In this document: piece after piece, positions 1 to 6,897 of the stretch
How the letters are laid out: each line of letters begins with the position of its first letter
Position numbering within the stretch: position 1 is the first letter of the stretch
DNA from: Spirochaetaceae bacterium
GTDB lineage: Bacteria; Spirochaetota; Spirochaetia; Treponematales; Breznakiellaceae
NCBI GenBank assembly: GCA_031265025.1
Contig: JAISDF010000068.1
Coordinates: forward strand, 1 to 10,702
Reading direction: 5' to 3'
Length of the DNA stretch: 10,702 nt
Position numbers and translations under genes: made by a program
Notes under the pieces: model-generated
What the model was told of the DNA's origin: nothing
The model's database searches: none
The model's input: the letters and a program-made list of their open reading frames with translations, nothing else

Positions 1-110
1 GATTTCTGAGTCCCGAACCCAGCGGAATAGCCTCTATCCTACCGCCCGAAATAGGGTTCCATATGTATACCACGCTTGTTCTACCTTGCGCAAGTCGGCG
101 GCGGCCCCTG

Positions 111-143
111 GGTTTGCGGAATACACCCGGTTTGCGTGATACA
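111..143 (+). repeat. Two-copy imperfect direct repeat before the tRNA promoter
   Basis: GGTTTGCGGAATACA (111-125) and GGTTTGCGTGATACA (129-143) match at 13 of 15 positions with an 18-base period. The second copy ends 10 bases before the -35 box of the tRNA-Asp promoter. An 18-base period is close to two helical turns, so both copies would face roughly the same side of the DNA. That geometry would suit an upstream activator site, but this is inference from two copies only. Confidence 0.4.
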
Positions 144-153
144 ATTCGTGTGA

Positions 154-182
154 TTGACACGATTTTTCTTGTATAGTATGAT
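154..182 (+). promoter_or_regulatory. Sigma-70 type promoter of tRNA-Asp
   Basis: The -35 box TTGACA (154-159) is a perfect consensus. A 17-base spacer separates it from the -10 box TATGAT (177-182), one base off consensus. Transcription should start near 189, just before the mature tRNA 5' end at 195, so the 5' leader would be only about six bases. Such strong promoters are expected for a stable RNA gene. Confidence 0.85.
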
Positions 183-194
183 AGCTTAATCTTT

Positions 195-269
195 GGGGGC
201 GTAGCGAAGTTGGTTTATCGCGCTGGCCTGTCAAGCCGGAGATCGCGGGTTCAAGCCCCGTCGCTCCCG
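195..269 (+). tRNA. tRNA-Asp (anticodon GTC)
   Basis: The gene folds as a full cloverleaf. The acceptor stem is 195-201 with 262-268 (one G-T pair at 198/265). The D stem is 204-207 with 218-221 and its loop carries GG. The anticodon stem is 223-227 with 235-239, with loop CTGTCAA placing GTC at 230-232. The variable loop is 240-244. The T stem is 245-249 with 257-261 around TTCAAGC, and the discriminator base is G269, as usual for tRNA-Asp. The 3' CCA is not encoded (TTG follows), so it must be added by CCA-adding enzyme. The tRNA delivers aspartate to GAC/GAU codons. It is a single-gene unit between its own promoter and terminator. Confidence 0.97.
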
Positions 270-270
270 T

Positions 271-300
271 TGCGGGAACCGCCTTTGGGCGGTTCCCGCA
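271..300 (+). terminator. Hairpin terminator of the tRNA-Asp unit
   Basis: TGCGGGAACCGCC (271-283) pairs perfectly with 288-300 across a four-base loop TTTG, giving a 13-bp GC-rich stem two bases after the tRNA end. Only three T residues follow (301-303) before the sequence becomes mixed, so the U tract is weak. In the opposite direction the stem is followed by AACGGG rather than T residues, so it is unlikely to be a good terminator for the converging protein operon. Confidence 0.8.
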
Positions 301-417
301 TTTAAGCGGCTTTCTCATTTCATGCTCTGGTAGTCACTTTTTAAGGTTTACCCGCTTCCCGCAACTGTTCAATATTTCCTTTATCTAAACGTTTAGCAGC
401 TCCGGTCTGCCGGTGTT
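301..417. other. Convergent intergenic region
   Basis: This 117-base spacer separates the tRNA terminator from the 3' end of the protein operon. I find no open frame, RNA gene or clear intrinsic terminator for the - strand operon. A short CCGG/CCGG hairpin at 402-413, just past the last stop codon, lacks a U tract. The only clear structure is the palindrome at 385-396. Confidence 0.6.
385..396. promoter_or_regulatory. 12-bp perfect palindrome, operator-like
   Basis: CTAAACGTTTAG is a perfect inverted repeat with a central CG. LacI/GalR-family repressors are known to bind such centres (sites resembling TGTAAACGTTTACA). It is read here as a possible binding site from shape alone. It lies between convergent units, about 25 bases past the end of the ABC operon, so it has no obvious gene to regulate. 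Chance occurrence is possible. Confidence 0.3.
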
Positions 418-2574
418 CTACCCGGACTTTCCCGCCTTCTCATATTGCAGGCGGTAAAGGCTTTCGTAAAGGCCCTTTTGGGCTATGAGGTCGTCGTGCT
501 TTCCTTCTTCCACAAGGCGGCCGCCTGAAAGCACGAGGATGCGGTCGGCGCCCCGTATGGTGGAAAGCCTGTGGGCTATGACAAGGGAGGTCCTCCCCGA
601 AAGAAGGCGCCGCATGCCGAGCTGTATGAGGTGTTCTGTCTCGGTGTCTATGCTGCTTGTGGCTTCGTCAAGGATTACTATAGAAGGGTTATGTGCTATG
701 ACACGGGCAAAGCTGATGAGCTGTCTCTGGCCTGACGATATATTGGCCGCTCCTTCCGAAAGCCTGGTATGGTAGCCGTCGGGAAGAGCGGCGATAAATT
801 CATGGGCATGAACGGCTTTTGCCGCTTCTTCTATGTCGGCTTCGCTCATGGAAAGGCCGAGGCTTATGTTTTCGGAGATGGTGCCCGAAAAGAGAAATAC
901 TTCCTGGAGCACAGGCAGCACCTGCCGGCGCAGTTCCTTTAGGGGTATCTCCTTTATGGGCACATTGTCCAGCTTTATGGAGCCTGAATCTATATCCCAG
1001 AGCCTGGTCAGCACATTGGTGATGGTCGTCTTTCCGGCGCCGGTATAGCCGACTATTGCGGCGGTTTCTCCGGGCCTTATGGTAAAACTTAAATCCTGAA
1101 GGACTTCCTCGCCCTGCTTGTAGGAAAAACACACCGAATCAAATTCAATATGTCCCCGTATCATGCCCGAGCTCGAATGCGCCCCTGTGTCTTCGATTCT
1201 CTCATCGGTATCAAGGAGGGCAAACACCCTCTCGCCTCCGGCCATGGCGGACTGGAGTATGGTGTACTTTTCCGAAATGTCCTGCACCGGCGAATAGAAC
1301 ATCTGCACCAGGTTGATAAAGGCGATGAGCACCCCGAGGGAAAGCGAAAGGTTAAGCACCATGGCGCTTCCGGCGGCGATGACCACGGCTACGGTAAGGT
1401 TGGCCAAAAAATCTATGACAGGACGAAAGGTCGCGTAGACGTACATTTCCTCGAGGTTTGCCCCGAAAAGTTCCTCATTCCGCTCGGCGAATTCGGCGGC
1501 GCTCTTTTTTTCTTTCGAGAAAAGCTGGACCACCTGCGCCCCGGAAAGCCGTTCCGAAAGATACGAATTAAGGCGCGAAGAGGCGACGCGCTGCCGCCTG
1601 AACGCGTCCCTGGCCCTGCGCCTGCTTACCGCGGTGATCCACAGCACCGGCGGCATGGTGAGGAGGGTCGCCAGGGCAAGGGGGGGCGACAGAAAAAAGA
1701 GGGTGAGGAGAACCCCGGTCATGACCGAAAGGTCTTTGAGGAAAGCTACGAGGACGGAGGTAAAAAATTCATTGATGGTTTCCACGTCTCCGGTAAGCCG
1801 GGTAACGATGCGGCCCACAGGATGGCGGGAAAGAAAATTCGTTGACTGGGAAGCTGTCTTTTTGAAAAGTTCAAGCCGCATATCCTTCATGATGCGCTGG
1901 CCTATGAGACCGGCGGCCCAGGTCTGGAGAAAGGTAAACGCGAATACCGAGGCAAGCGCCACGGCCAAAAGGCCCATGCGGGACGCGATCATACCGAGGT
2001 CCCTTTCCCGTACCGTACGTATCTCGTTCAGGGACAGGGTGTAAAGGTCCCTGTTCCGTATCGCCCCCTCATAGGCCAAATTCCCCCCTGGGGAAATACG
2101 TTCGGCGTATATAAAAATATCATCCCGTTCCCTTACAAGATTGAAGAGCTCTCCGGGCGATGAAAAGCTGAACGCGTACCACTGTTCGTCCTCGATGATG
2201 CCCAGGGAGCGGAGTTCGCCCTCGGCCTTCCTGGTCAGGGCAAGTTTCCGGGTCTGGGGAATAAAAACCCTTTCCCCTATATAGCGGGCGGAAGGAGAGT
2301 CAGCAAGGCCCCGCACCAGATTCCGGCTTTCATCGCTGAGTTCTTCCCCGGCGGGGGCGTCGTAGCGGAGCGTCGTGAAGCGGGCCATGATGGCGTCGTC
2401 AATAACTTTCTGCATCAGCACCGGGACAAAGAGTTCCCCCACCGTGGAGACCGCCAGGGCAATGACGGTAAACAGAATCAGGAGGCGGTACGGTTTAAGG
2501 TAGGAAAGTATGCGGAATACGATGCGCCGGTCATAGCCCTTGACCACTTCCTCGGTGTCAAAATAATTACTCAT
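418..2574 (-). CDS. Heterodimeric ABC exporter, catalytic-Glu subunit with extracytoplasmic insertion (BmrD-like)
   Basis: This is a 718-residue half-transporter: a type IV exporter membrane domain followed by an ATPase domain. TM1 is near residues 31-53. An unusual stretch of about 125 polar residues (about 64-190) separates it from TM2 (about 200-220). The ATPase motifs are Walker A GYTGAGKT (509-516), Q-loop Gln557, a degenerate signature SSGQR (613-617, not LSGGQ), Walker B ending Asp636-Glu637, and switch His668. Glu637 is the general base for ATP hydrolysis. The chosen ATG (2572-2574) overlaps the upstream gene's stop codon by 8 bases (ATGAGTAA) and has GGGGAG about ten bases upstream. 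The longer frame starts with TTG at 2640 inside the upstream gene and is less likely; an ATG at 2583 lies only one base from the same GGGGAG. It probably pairs with the upstream subunit to export drugs or lipids; the substrate cannot be read from sequence. Confidence 0.93.
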   Translation of the reverse strand: MSNYFDTEEVVKGYDRRIVFRILSYLKPYRLLILFTVIALAVSTVGELFVPVLMQKVIDDAIMARFTTLRYDAPAGEELSDESRNLVRGLADSPSARYIGERVFIPQTRKLALTRKAEGELRSLGIIEDEQWYAFSFSSPGELFNLVRERDDIFIYAERISPGGNLAYEGAIRNRDLYTLSLNEIRTVRERDLGMIASRMGLLAVALASVFAFTFLQTWAAGLIGQRIMKDMRLELFKKTASQSTNFLSRHPVGRIVTRLTGDVETINEFFTSVLVAFLKDLSVMTGVLLTLFFLSPPLALATLLTMPPVLWITAVSRRRARDAFRRQRVASSRLNSYLSERLSGAQVVQLFSKEKKSAAEFAERNEELFGANLEEMYVYATFRPVIDFLANLTVAVVIAAGSAMVLNLSLSLGVLIAFINLVQMFYSPVQDISEKYTILQSAMAGGERVFALLDTDERIEDTGAHSSSGMIRGHIEFDSVCFSYKQGEEVLQDLSFTIRPGETAAIVGYTGAGKTTITNVLTRLWDIDSGSIKLDNVPIKEIPLKELRRQVLPVLQEVFLFSGTISENISLGLSMSEADIEEAAKAVHAHEFIAALPDGYHTRLSEGAANISSGQRQLISFARVIAHNPSIVILDEATSSIDTETEHLIQLGMRRLLSGRTSLVIAHRLSTIRGADRILVLSGGRLVEEGKHDDLIAQKGLYESLYRLQYEKAGKSG
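1999..2385 (-). other. Extracytoplasmic domain insertion in the second ABC subunit
   Basis: Residues about 64-192 of the 718-residue subunit lie between TM1 and TM2, where most half-exporters have a loop of a few tens of residues at most; the partner subunit has only about 20. The segment is charged and polar with no membrane-spanning stretch, and by exporter topology it faces outside. Family knowledge: Bacillus subtilis BmrD has a comparable extracellular domain at the same place. I do not recognise its fold; it may gate the outer opening or touch substrate. Confidence 0.75.
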
Positions 2575-4375
2575 GGGGAACATTCTCCCCGGCAAGGCGC
2601 TGCAAAGCCGCGGTACGGGCGTAAAAGCCGCCCTTTTCAAGGAGTTCCCCGGGCGTCCCTTCCTCGCTTATCCTGCCGTCCTCAAGGACCAGAACCCTGT
2701 CGGCATGGCAAAGGGTAGAAACCCGGTGGGAGACCAGGATGGTGGTCTTTCCCTTTCTGCTTTCAAGAAGGCCGTTCAGGATGCGGCGTTCCGTCTCGGC
2801 GTCCACCGCGGAAAAGGCGTCATCAAGAACCAGTATCCGGGGGTCACGTATCAGGGCCCGCCCTATCGAGACCCGCTGTTTCTGCCCTCCGGACAGGGTA
2901 AGCCCCCGCTCGCCGATAAGCGTTTCCCAGCCCCTGCCGAAAGACCGGAGGTCCTTGTCAAGGGCCGCAGAGACGGCAATGCCTTCGAGCAGCGCGGGGA
3001 TTGCCGCGTCAGGCGGCTCTTCTTTCGCGCCATAGAGTATATTATTCCTTATAGAATCCGAAAAAAGATAACTGTCCTGGAGCGTCATGCCGAAACAGGC
3101 GCGCAGACCGGAAAGCTCCCAGGAGCGCACGTCAACGCCTTCAACAAAAACCGTTTCAGGCGGCGGATCAATGAGGCGCACCAGGGCCTTGAGCAGCGTT
3201 GACTTTCCCGCCCCTGTCTTTCCCAGTATGCCGATTATACCGCCGCGCCTGATTTCGAGGTTTACCGACACAAGGGCCGCCCTGCCCGAAGTTCCTGTGG
3301 AAGGATAGCTAAAGGTTAAGTTCCTGACGCTTATGACCGCTTCGGGGCCTTCTTTGGGGGACCCGCCGCTCTCCGGCGCAAACGCTTTGTCCGGGGAACG
3401 TATGCCCGGCGGTGTCCTTAAAATCTCGTTGATACGGCCAAGGCTCACCGCGCCCCTTTGTATCATGTTCACCGTGAAACCCGCCCCCATGATGGGCCAA
3501 ATGAGCATCTGGAGATAGCTGAACAGGGCCACAAGCACGCCGGGGCTCATGGCGCCCTCCACTACCCGCCTGCCGCCGGCAAGGAGCAGTATCAGCGTCG
3601 TGATGCCCGACAGAAGGCTTATAAGGGGAAAGAACGCGCCGAAAAGCCGCACCAGGGCCATGTTCGCCTCGCGGTAATCGTCATTGGTATCGGCGAATTT
3701 CTTTATGAACCACCCTTCCTTGACAAAGGACTTGATGACCCGTATCCCGGCGAAGGTCTCCTGTATGGCGTCGCTCATCGCCGAATAGGTTTCCTGGGCC
3801 CTGCGGAATCTTTTTCCCACCGCCCTGCCGAACAGGAGTATCAGCACGGTGATGAGGGGCAGGGGCAGTATGGCCAGAAGGGAAGTATGGGCGTCCTCGG
3901 AGAACATGATGATCAATATTGAAAGGGCCATAACCGTACCGTCAATAAAGGCCACAAGGCCCAGGCCTATGGACATGCGTATCGCGTTGACATCGTTGGT
4001 GGCCCTGGCCATGAGATCGCCTATTTTGTTCTTCTGGTAGAAATCATAGGACAGGGTAAGGAGATGCTCAAAGAGGCGGTTCCTGATTTCCATCTCTATG
4101 CGCCGTGAAGCGCCGTGAATAAAGTAACGCCAGAGAAAACGTCCCCCGGAAAGCACCGCTGCTATGCCCAGCATGGAAAGGCTTATAAGCAGCACCTGTT
4201 TCCAGGTAAAGCCTCCCCCGGCCATGAGGTCCACCGCCCGGCGCACGCACTGGGGGATAAGCATCTGGGCTACGTCAACGGTTATGAGAAAAATGAAACC
4301 GAGAATATAACGGCCCCTGTAGGGGAGAAGGTAAGGCGCGAGGCTCCGGAATTCCCGGAGGATGTTCTTTTCCAT
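2567..4375 (-). CDS. Heterodimeric ABC exporter, degenerate-site subunit (BmrC/TM287-like)
   Basis: This is a 602-residue half-transporter with six predicted membrane helices in residues about 20-300 (for example 23-40, 61-86, 138-158, 165-184 and 243-290). The ATPase domain covers about 348-595. Motifs are Walker A GKTGAGKS (385-392), Q-loop Gln433, canonical signature LSGGQ (494-498), Walker B Asp518, and switch His550. Residue 519, normally the catalytic Glu, is Asp. In heterodimeric exporters this marks the subunit whose own Walker motifs form the non-hydrolysing site. Its canonical LSGGQ would complete the active site of the next gene product. It starts 5 bases after the stop of the preceding gene with only a weak purine stretch upstream, so translation may depend on coupling. 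Location is the cytoplasmic membrane. Confidence 0.93.
   Translation of the reverse strand: MEKNILREFRSLAPYLLPYRGRYILGFIFLITVDVAQMLIPQCVRRAVDLMAGGGFTWKQVLLISLSMLGIAAVLSGGRFLWRYFIHGASRRIEMEIRNRLFEHLLTLSYDFYQKNKIGDLMARATNDVNAIRMSIGLGLVAFIDGTVMALSILIIMFSEDAHTSLLAILPLPLITVLILLFGRAVGKRFRRAQETYSAMSDAIQETFAGIRVIKSFVKEGWFIKKFADTNDDYREANMALVRLFGAFFPLISLLSGITTLILLLAGGRRVVEGAMSPGVLVALFSYLQMLIWPIMGAGFTVNMIQRGAVSLGRINEILRTPPGIRSPDKAFAPESGGSPKEGPEAVISVRNLTFSYPSTGTSGRAALVSVNLEIRRGGIIGILGKTGAGKSTLLKALVRLIDPPPETVFVEGVDVRSWELSGLRACFGMTLQDSYLFSDSIRNNILYGAKEEPPDAAIPALLEGIAVSAALDKDLRSFGRGWETLIGERGLTLSGGQKQRVSIGRALIRDPRILVLDDAFSAVDAETERRILNGLLESRKGKTTILVSHRVSTLCHADRVLVLEDGRISEEGTPGELLEKGGFYARTAALQRLAGENVPHE
2575..2590 (-). 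promoter_or_regulatory. Possible hairpin over the Shine-Dalgarno of the second ABC gene
   Basis: Read on the - strand the sequence is GGGGAGAATGTTCCCC, directly before the ATG at 2574. Five base pairs (six with a G-U) can form around a four- to six-base loop, hiding the GGGGAG ribosome-binding site. Ribosomes finishing the upstream ABC gene would melt it, which would couple the output of the two subunits. The pairing is seen in sequence; its effect is inference. Confidence 0.35.
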
Positions 4376-4380
4376 ATATA

Positions 4381-5196
4381 TTATGTCTTTTTCGCGGTTT
4401 TCTCCCCGTTCTTTTTGATGTCCGCTTCAAGTTTGGCCGACCAGATATCGTATTTTTTCTTTACCGTTTCGGCGTCGTCCCGGTCTCCCATGAGTACATG
4501 GATACGTCTCAGGGCGGAAAGAAAATTGATTCCCTGCTTGAAGTCATCAATATGATTGGTGGAAAGTTCGTACTTTTCCCTGTACCGGTCGGCGGCCTGC
4601 ATGAGCAGTTTCTTGATGAGCCTCAAGTGGTATACCGTCGGCTCATAATTGGGGGAGCGGGGGTCCGTATTGGATACGGCGTTTTTAAGGTCGAAGATAT
4701 TCTTTGCCACCGCGGCAAAACGGCCTTCCAGTTCCACGAAAGACCAGCGCCATTTGGTATTGTCGCCGTAGGCGTTTTCGAGGAGCTCAATGGCCAGCCC
4801 CATTTTCCGTATCAACTGATAGCGTCTGGCGGCGTCCACGCTCTCCAGTTCAACAAGCCTTTCCTCATAATCGGAATAGGGTACGTCAAGCAGGCCGCTT
4901 ACAATATCCTCAAGGTAAATAACCGCCTTGTACAGGGTCTTGCGCCCGTCGTTGAGGGCATCCTCATTTTTTACCTTGAGCATGGACTGGGAAATAATGC
5001 TGGTGATGATATACTGGGAAACAAGGTTGAGCATTTCCTCTACCAGGGAAAGTTTTTTGAAGGCAATGCCGTCTGGATTCTTCTGGATGATCATGAGCAG
5101 GGTTTTTTCTTTGGTGAGTATGGCATTGACCGTTTCCCGGTAGGGTCTGATTTTCTCAAGGTACTGGTGCCGTTCTTCGTTGGAAATTTTTGCCAT
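4381..5196 (-). CDS. Conserved spirochaete-type hypothetical, helical cytoplasmic protein
   Basis: I do not recognise a domain in this 271-residue protein. It has no signal peptide and no membrane helix. It is rich in Leu, Glu, Lys, Arg and Tyr and reads as mostly alpha-helical, with likely helices over about 5-75, 80-150 and 180-260, a proline-containing break near 178-186 (TDPRSPNYEP), and a lysine-rich tail. The ATG lies 3 bases after the recN stop, and its Shine-Dalgarno (GGCGGAAG) runs up to that stop codon. A 238-residue frame exists on the other strand (4498-5214), but the tight operon fit and amino-acid composition favour the - strand. Position between recN and the exporter gives no functional clue. 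I recall Treponema genomes having a small hypothetical gene after recN (unchecked). Confidence 0.85.
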   Translation of the reverse strand: MAKISNEERHQYLEKIRPYRETVNAILTKEKTLLMIIQKNPDGIAFKKLSLVEEMLNLVSQYIITSIISQSMLKVKNEDALNDGRKTLYKAVIYLEDIVSGLLDVPYSDYEERLVELESVDAARRYQLIRKMGLAIELLENAYGDNTKWRWSFVELEGRFAAVAKNIFDLKNAVSNTDPRSPNYEPTVYHLRLIKKLLMQAADRYREKYELSTNHIDDFKQGINFLSALRRIHVLMGDRDDAETVKKKYDIWSAKLEADIKKNGEKTAKKT

Positions 5197-5199
5197 ATA

Positions 5200-6897
5200 T
5201 TACTTCCGCCTTGAGTATTTTGCCAGTAATTCATCCGCGTGCGCAAGGGCCGCGGAGCCCGCGTCCCCCGCCAGCATACGGGCTATTTCGGCCCGCTTTT
5301 CCTTGGGTTTAAGGGCGCTTACAACGGTACGGGTCCTTGAACCGTCTGTCTTTTTTGCCACCATAAGGTGATTATCCGCCCTTACGGCAATGCTTGCAAG
5401 ATGGGTAACGCAGAATATCTGTTTGACCCTGCCTATTTCGGCAAGGTACTGCCCCACGGAAAGGGCCACCTCGCCGCCTATGCCGGTGTCGATTTCGTCA
5501 AAAATCATGGTTTCTACGGTATCGGCGCCGGTAAGCACGGTTTTTATGGCCAGCATCACCCGGGAAAGCTCGCCGCCTGAGGCAATGCGGGCAAGGTCTT
5601 TTACCGGCTCTCCGGGATTGGCCGAAATAAGGAATTCCACATCGTCGGCGCCCCAGGGACCTATGACAAGGTTTCCCGTAACGGCGTTCCGGCCCTTGAT
5701 CCCCACCGCCACCTCGAATTTGGCCTTGGGCATGCCCAGGCTGCCCAGTATCTCTCCTATCCGCCGCCCAAGGCGCACGGCCGCTTCCTTGCGCCGGGCG
5801 CTTATCGATTGGGCCCTGGCGGCAATATCCTTTTCCAGCGCCGCTGTTTCGGCTTTCAGCTTGTCCCTGTTTTCCTCATAATTTGAAAGGACTTCTATCT
5901 CGGCTTCGGCGTTTTCCCTGTAGGCCAGAACGGCCTCCTCGTTTTCCCCGTACTTTTTCTTGAGCCTGTAGAGCAGGGCGAGCCTTTCTTCAAGCTCCTC
6001 AAGGCGCGAAGGATCGTAGGAAAGGGCGTCCCTGTAGGAACGAAGCTGGTCCGCCGCGTCATCGGCCTCATAGTAGAGGTCGTCAATACGGCGGGAAAGG
6101 GCCCGGAGGGAAACATCCACAGCGGCGGCGCTTTCAAGGGAATTTTTTACCCGCCGCAGAAGACCCAGGGCGGAACTTTCATCGTCAAAAAAAGCCCCGG
6201 TCCCGGCGGCGATGAAGCCCGCGAGTTTCTCAAAATCGCCCAGTTTGGCGGCCTCGGCCTCAAGCTCCCCGCTCTCTCCCGGCCTGGGGGCAGCAGCGGC
6301 GATCTCGTCCACGGCATAGCGGAGCAGGTCGAGCCTCGCCTCCCGGTCCCGTTCAGAAGCAAGATAGGACTCTATGGCCCTGCGCTTCTCGGCCAGTTCA
6401 AGAAAGATCCGGTTAAATTCGGCGCATTCTTCCTCAAGCCCCGCGAAGCGGTCAAGGTAGACGCGGTGGCTTTCCTTGCGCAGCAGGGACTGATGGCTGT
6501 GCTGGCCGTGAATATCAAAAAGAAAGGAGGTAAATTCAACAAGGTCATTACGCGTTACCGGCGCGTCCTGTATAAAGATTGAACTCCGCCCCGAGGTCTT
6601 GAGATTCCGCCTCAGTATGATTCTCAAGTCATCGTCCCCTATATCCCGGTCCCTAAGCCACCGGAGGGCCTCGCTGTTGTTCTTGTTAACTGAAACCACC
6701 GCAGACACGGAAGTCTCTTCGGCGCCGCTTCGTATAATGTCCGTATCGGCCTTTCCGCCAAAGAGAAAACCCAGGGAACCGACTATGATCGACTTTCCGG
6801 CGCCGGTCTCACCGGTGAGTATGTTAAGGCCGTTCTCGAAAGAAACGGAAAGCTGGTCAATGAGGGCGTAATTGCGTACTGAAAGTTCTTCAAGCAT
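5200..6897 (-). CDS. recN: DNA repair protein RecN
   Basis: RecN is an SMC-like ATPase that acts in the cytoplasm on DNA double-strand breaks, helping RecA-dependent recombination repair. The 565-residue product has the family's usual length. Motifs: N-terminal start MLEELSVRNYALID, Walker A GETGAGKS (29-36), signature ASGGELSR (Ser440), Walker B with Asp467-Glu468 in FDEIDTGIGG, and a C-terminal VTHLASIA switch region. The centre (about 150-370) is charged and heptad-like, matching the short RecN coiled coil. The chosen ATG overlaps the NAD kinase stop by 8 bases (ATGCTTGA) and has a strong GGAGGGAG five bases upstream. A longer frame from a TTG at 7023 adds 42 residues unlike RecN and is rejected. 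No SOS (LexA) box can be placed because it is mid-operon. Confidence 0.97.
   Translation of the reverse strand: MLEELSVRNYALIDQLSVSFENGLNILTGETGAGKSIIVGSLGFLFGGKADTDIIRSGAEETSVSAVVSVNKNNSEALRWLRDRDIGDDDLRIILRRNLKTSGRSSIFIQDAPVTRNDLVEFTSFLFDIHGQHSHQSLLRKESHRVYLDRFAGLEEECAEFNRIFLELAEKRRAIESYLASERDREARLDLLRYAVDEIAAAAPRPGESGELEAEAAKLGDFEKLAGFIAAGTGAFFDDESSALGLLRRVKNSLESAAAVDVSLRALSRRIDDLYYEADDAADQLRSYRDALSYDPSRLEELEERLALLYRLKKKYGENEEAVLAYRENAEAEIEVLSNYEENRDKLKAETAALEKDIAARAQSISARRKEAAVRLGRRIGEILGSLGMPKAKFEVAVGIKGRNAVTGNLVIGPWGADDVEFLISANPGEPVKDLARIASGGELSRVMLAIKTVLTGADTVETMIFDEIDTGIGGEVALSVGQYLAEIGRVKQIFCVTHLASIAVRADNHLMVAKKTDGSRTRTVVSALKPKEKRAEIARMLAGDAGSAALAHADELLAKYSRRK

Larger units (their letters stand above)
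1..194. other. Gene-free stretch upstream of the tRNA
   Basis: I see no convincing gene here. Short frames run open on the + strand from the window edge (to about 138 and about 176), but they look like random sequence and are read across the tRNA promoter. The stretch contains a 6-bp inverted repeat GAACCC (15-20) / GGGTTC (54-59) enclosing a smaller imperfect hairpin (24-39), a 10-bp palindrome CTTGCGCAAG (85-94), and a 15-base imperfect direct repeat (111-125 and 129-143). It could hold the tail of an upstream gene or RNA whose body lies outside the window. Confidence 0.5.

Noticed and set aside
271..300. Bidirectional terminator serving the ABC operon as well
   Set aside because: On the - strand the stem is followed by AACGGG, not a U tract, and lies over 100 bases past the operon stop.
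34..318. 94-codon open frame on the - strand across the tRNA
   Set aside because: It reads the complement of tRNA-Asp (giving the familiar spurious GLEPAISGL-type peptide) and the terminator hairpin; no family or Shine-Dalgarno supports it.
1150..1845. 231-codon open frame on the + strand
   Set aside because: It is antisense to the second ABC subunit, rich in Gly, His, Arg and Lys, and without recognisable motifs.
2575..2640. 22-residue extension of the second ABC subunit from a TTG codon
   Set aside because: It lies inside the first ABC gene in another frame and has no homology-like content; the ATG at 2574 fits the overlap and ribosome site.
4498..5214. 238-codon open frame on the + strand
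   Set aside because: It is antisense to the 271-residue operon gene; it has aromatic- and Gly-rich random composition and no operon context.
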